This document shows positions 61,992 through 64,000 of a DNA stretch of 64,000 bases, in pieces. The DNA is from an uncultured Porphyromonadaceae bacterium (GTDB lineage Bacteria; Bacteroidota; Bacteroidia; Bacteroidales; Muribaculaceae): the NCBI GenBank assembly GCA_900540625.1, contig UQGP01000003.1, positions 57,763 to 121,762 on the forward strand, written 5' to 3'. The notes beneath the pieces are model-generated. The model was given only the letters and a program-made list of their open reading frames with translations. It made no database searches and had not been told where the DNA came from. Position 1 is the first letter of the stretch. Every line of letters begins with the position of its first letter. Made by a program: the position numbers and the translations under genes.

Positions 61992-62891
61992 TTATAAGAG
62001 CTTGATGCTGATATAGCGTTTGGGGTGGGCTTTGATGTCGGTGAACAGCGAATCAAGACTCTGTACTGTGGCGTTGAGGTTGTTGTACAACGCCGGATTG
62101 TTCATCAATTGGCCCAAGGTCGAATTGGGACTCTTAAGTTGCTCTGAAAGAGCCCTAAGGTTCTGCGCCGTGGCGCTCAACGTCGTCATCAGTGAGTCCA
62201 CAGGTATTGTGCTTAGTTTCTCGGAAAGTACGGCAATATTGCCTACAGCAGTTGATGCATTGCCGGTGATGGACTTAACATCCGAGGTTATGGGAGGGAG
62301 TGTGCGCATAATGCCATTAAGAGCCACCGTAGCCTTCTCTATATTTGCCGTAATTGCATCAAGTCGTTTTACTGATGCTGCAAGCGCGGGATCGGAGACA
62401 AGGGCATTGACACCGGTGAGTAAAGTATCAACCTTCGGGACAATTGCAGCGACAGATGGCAATAGATCATCTGATATATTGTCCATCATACCCTTGGGTA
62501 CTATGCCGGGGATTTCCGCGCCTACTTCGTAGAAGTCCTTGCCCGGGGCCAATACAAGTTGGATGGATGCGGTACCAAGCAGATCGCTGGAAAGCACAGC
62601 CTGCGAACCCTTGGGCAAGCGGAGGTCCTTGTCAAGGGATATCTCGACACGTACATGTCCGGGGTTGTCGTACTCGTAAGTTATATCGCGTACCTGCCCC
62701 ACTTTGTAACCGCTCAAGGTTACAGGAGCCGATATAGCCAATCCCTGAACATCGGTGTAAGTTGCATAATAATAGTTGGTAGCCTTGAATACATTGACGC
62801 CCTTTAGGAAGTCTATGCCAAATACCAAAATAGCAAGTGCCGAAAGAGCACATACGGCAATAAGAATCTCTTTTCTGAAGACTTTTTTCAT
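61992..62891 (-). CDS. MlaD family (MCE) protein, lipid transport
   Basis: From the ATG at 62891 (MKKVFRKEILIAV) it has 299 residues. One N-terminal transmembrane helix (8-28) precedes an MCE domain (YATYTDVQGLAISAPVTLSGYKVGQVRDI, then LPKGSQAVLSSDLLGTASIQLVL). A long Ser/Thr/Ala-rich helical C-terminus of about 150 residues follows. MCE proteins bind phospholipids and ferry them between inner and outer membranes. No ABC permease or ATPase is next to it here. Those usually sit elsewhere in Bacteroidetes. Confidence 0.88.
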   Translation of the reverse strand: MKKVFRKEILIAVCALSALAILVFGIDFLKGVNVFKATNYYYATYTDVQGLAISAPVTLSGYKVGQVRDITYEYDNPGHVRVEISLDKDLRLPKGSQAVLSSDLLGTASIQLVLAPGKDFYEVGAEIPGIVPKGMMDNISDDLLPSVAAIVPKVDTLLTGVNALVSDPALAASVKRLDAITANIEKATVALNGIMRTLPPITSDVKSITGNASTAVGNIAVLSEKLSTIPVDSLMTTLSATAQNLRALSEQLKSPNSTLGQLMNNPALYNNLNATVQSLDSLFTDIKAHPKRYISIKLL

Positions 62892-62978
62892 TGTCTGTTT
62901 GGTTCGTGTTATCGTTTCGCGGTGCATAGCGCCGCTTGTTGTTTCTGATTTAGATTACTACTTTGGGGTGAAAAGTGA

Positions 62979-63833
62979 CTATCTTTTTTTCTTCCCATTA
63001 GGTCTATCTGCAGATGCAGTGTGTTGTTTGCCCGCCTCCTTCTGCCTGATGGTACGCTTATAATACGTCTTAATGGCATTAAATATTGCCTGAGCACATT
63101 TTTCCCGACCTTCTTCATCGGCAAAGAACGCCTCAATTGTCGGATTACATATAAAATCAAGTTCGACTAATACGGCAGGCATCGAAGTTGCCCATAATAC
63201 CCAAAAGTTAGCTTGTCGTAGCCGTTTATCTACACGTCCTGCCGTAGTTACCAATTCGTCCTGAGCCAATCGTGCAAAGTCAATGCTCTGCCTTATGTGA
63301 ACATCTTGGCTCAACTCAAACAAGATGTACGACTCGACCGAATTTGGGCCAAAGCCGCTATATTTTGCCGTGTAATCCGGTTCGAGTTCAATCACCGAAT
63401 TCTCTCGCATAGCTACTCGCAGGTTTTCACTCGATTTTCCACTGCCAAGTGTGTACACCGAAGTGCCTTGTACGTTGTTTCCGCCGGACTTTACCGAGTT
63501 GCAATGTATGCTTACAAATAAATCGCCATGCGCCTTATTGGCTATATCGGCGCGTCCCTGCAACGTAACAAAGCGGTCTGTCTTTCGGGTATATACCGTC
63601 TTTATATCCAAGTTCGCGTCTTCTATCATACGCCCTACCCGCTTGGCGACATCAAGAACCACAGCGCTCTCCGTAGTCTTACGACTCGCACCGGGGGCTC
63701 CGATATCCTTGCCTCCATGTCCCGGATCAAGCACCAGAACAAACGGCTGTGCATCATCTGCAGCCGATACACTTACGGCACACAGTATTAACGAGACAAG
63801 TATCGTGTATATGCGTTTGACGGTCATTATCAA
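62979..63833 (-). CDS. N-acetylmuramoyl-L-alanine amidase (Amidase_3)
   Basis: 284 residues. After a signal peptide ending near VSAAD, the zinc motifs are DPGHGGKD (H39), the acidic residue in RKTTESAVV (E55), and SIHCNS (H110). PAVLVELDFICNP carries the catalytic Glu. The enzyme cleaves the amide between MurNAc and the peptide stem of peptidoglycan. The C-terminus is basic. It precedes the MlaD gene by 87 bp on the same strand, a common Bacteroidales arrangement. An alternative start is the third codon. Confidence 0.93.
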   Translation of the reverse strand: MIMTVKRIYTILVSLILCAVSVSAADDAQPFVLVLDPGHGGKDIGAPGASRKTTESAVVLDVAKRVGRMIEDANLDIKTVYTRKTDRFVTLQGRADIANKAHGDLFVSIHCNSVKSGGNNVQGTSVYTLGSGKSSENLRVAMRENSVIELEPDYTAKYSGFGPNSVESYILFELSQDVHIRQSIDFARLAQDELVTTAGRVDKRLRQANFWVLWATSMPAVLVELDFICNPTIEAFFADEEGREKCAQAIFNAIKTYYKRTIRQKEAGKQHTASADRPNGKKKR

Positions 63834-63891
63834 TTATTTTATACATGCACATCGCTCTCACCGTATGGCTTGCGCTTGCGCAATTTATCTG

Positions 63892-63899
63892 CAAAAATA
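63892..63899 (-). promoter_or_regulatory. Candidate -7 box for the amidase-mlaD pair
   Basis: Minus strand reads TATTTTTG, an exact TAnnTTTG match, 59 bp before the amidase start. I see no gene in 63900-64000. Confidence 0.5.
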
Positions 63900-64000
63900 C
63901 TAAAAAGTTCGCCACCGTCGGCCATCTCGCGTGTTTTTTTTGTCGCCGGAACCAATATTGTCCTAAATAAAATCGAAAAAAAGAAAAAGGAAGTAGTCAC

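Noticed and set aside
1..64000. tRNA, rRNA, CRISPR, insertion sequence or prophage features
   Set aside because: I looked for these in gaps and gene content and found no support. The intergenic regions are explained by promoters, terminators and the one structured RNA.

Overview
The window looks like a chromosomal segment of a Bacteroidales bacterium, most plausibly of the Muribaculaceae (S24-7) type; the family-level assignment is inference. Supporting signs are the many promoter boxes of the form TAnnTTTG, often with TTTG 19-20 bp upstream, instead of sigma70 boxes. The gene content also fits: glutamine synthetase III, PPi-dependent phosphofructokinase, a type 2 isoleucyl-tRNA synthetase, an M13 peptidase, a BspA-like leucine-rich repeat protein, a PorD-like protein, and the gene orders dnaN/DnaQ-like/coaBC/porD and ileS/dksA-like/lspA/DUF4296. 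I saw no tRNA, rRNA, CRISPR array, IS element or phage gene.

Layout. 1-3.7 kb (minus): dnaN, 3'-5' exonuclease, coaBC and a partial porD. 3.8-13.6 kb (minus): ileS, zinc-less DksA-like protein, lspA, DUF4296 lipoprotein, a small protein, an ABC-F ATPase and an M13 metallopeptidase. 13.8-20.5 kb (minus): pullulanase, a small secreted protein that is almost only a C-terminal tail, an amidophosphoribosyltransferase-like enzyme and glutamine synthetase III. 21-26.7 kb (plus): a three-gene heavy-metal RND efflux operon behind a perfect 17-bp dyad. 26.7-28.1 kb: a long, nearly continuous RNA rod with promoter and terminator (candidate 6S-like RNA), then a uracil-DNA-glycosylase-superfamily gene. 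28.2-29.7 kb: BspA-like protein with 69-bp repeats. 29.9-32.2 kb (minus): AlkD-like, flavin reductase and CvfB-like genes.

32.4-36.9 kb (plus): rsmG, an MBL hydrolase, a small conserved-looking protein, prmA, a beta-barrel protein and an SGNH hydrolase. Then PFP (minus). 39-50 kb (plus): TPR protein, DUF4301, PIG-L deacetylase, LysE-type exporter, CBM9-like protein, anaerobic ribonucleotide reductase nrdDG, and an ECF sigma factor with two partner genes. 50.4-55.4 kb (plus): an accessory island for peptide export, described below. 55.6-64 kb: alpha/beta hydrolase, membrane-anchored MurF-like ligase, Ddl, a membrane protein, then (minus) an FAD oxidoreductase, an MlaD protein and an N-acetylmuramoyl-L-alanine amidase.

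The most interesting region is 50.4-55.4 kb. A textbook Bacteroidales promoter drives a short reading frame with a double-glycine leader. A run of five G residues right after the leader puts it out of frame with an eight-cysteine tail. Downstream come a 34-codon frame overlapping the next gene by ATGA, a plug-plus-barrel outer-membrane protein, an ABC transporter with an intact C39 leader peptidase, and a 65-residue protein resembling only the membrane anchor of an HlyD adaptor. I read this as a bacteriocin/RiPP-like secretion locus whose precursor is frameshifted, phase variable, or affected by a sequencing error in the G run.
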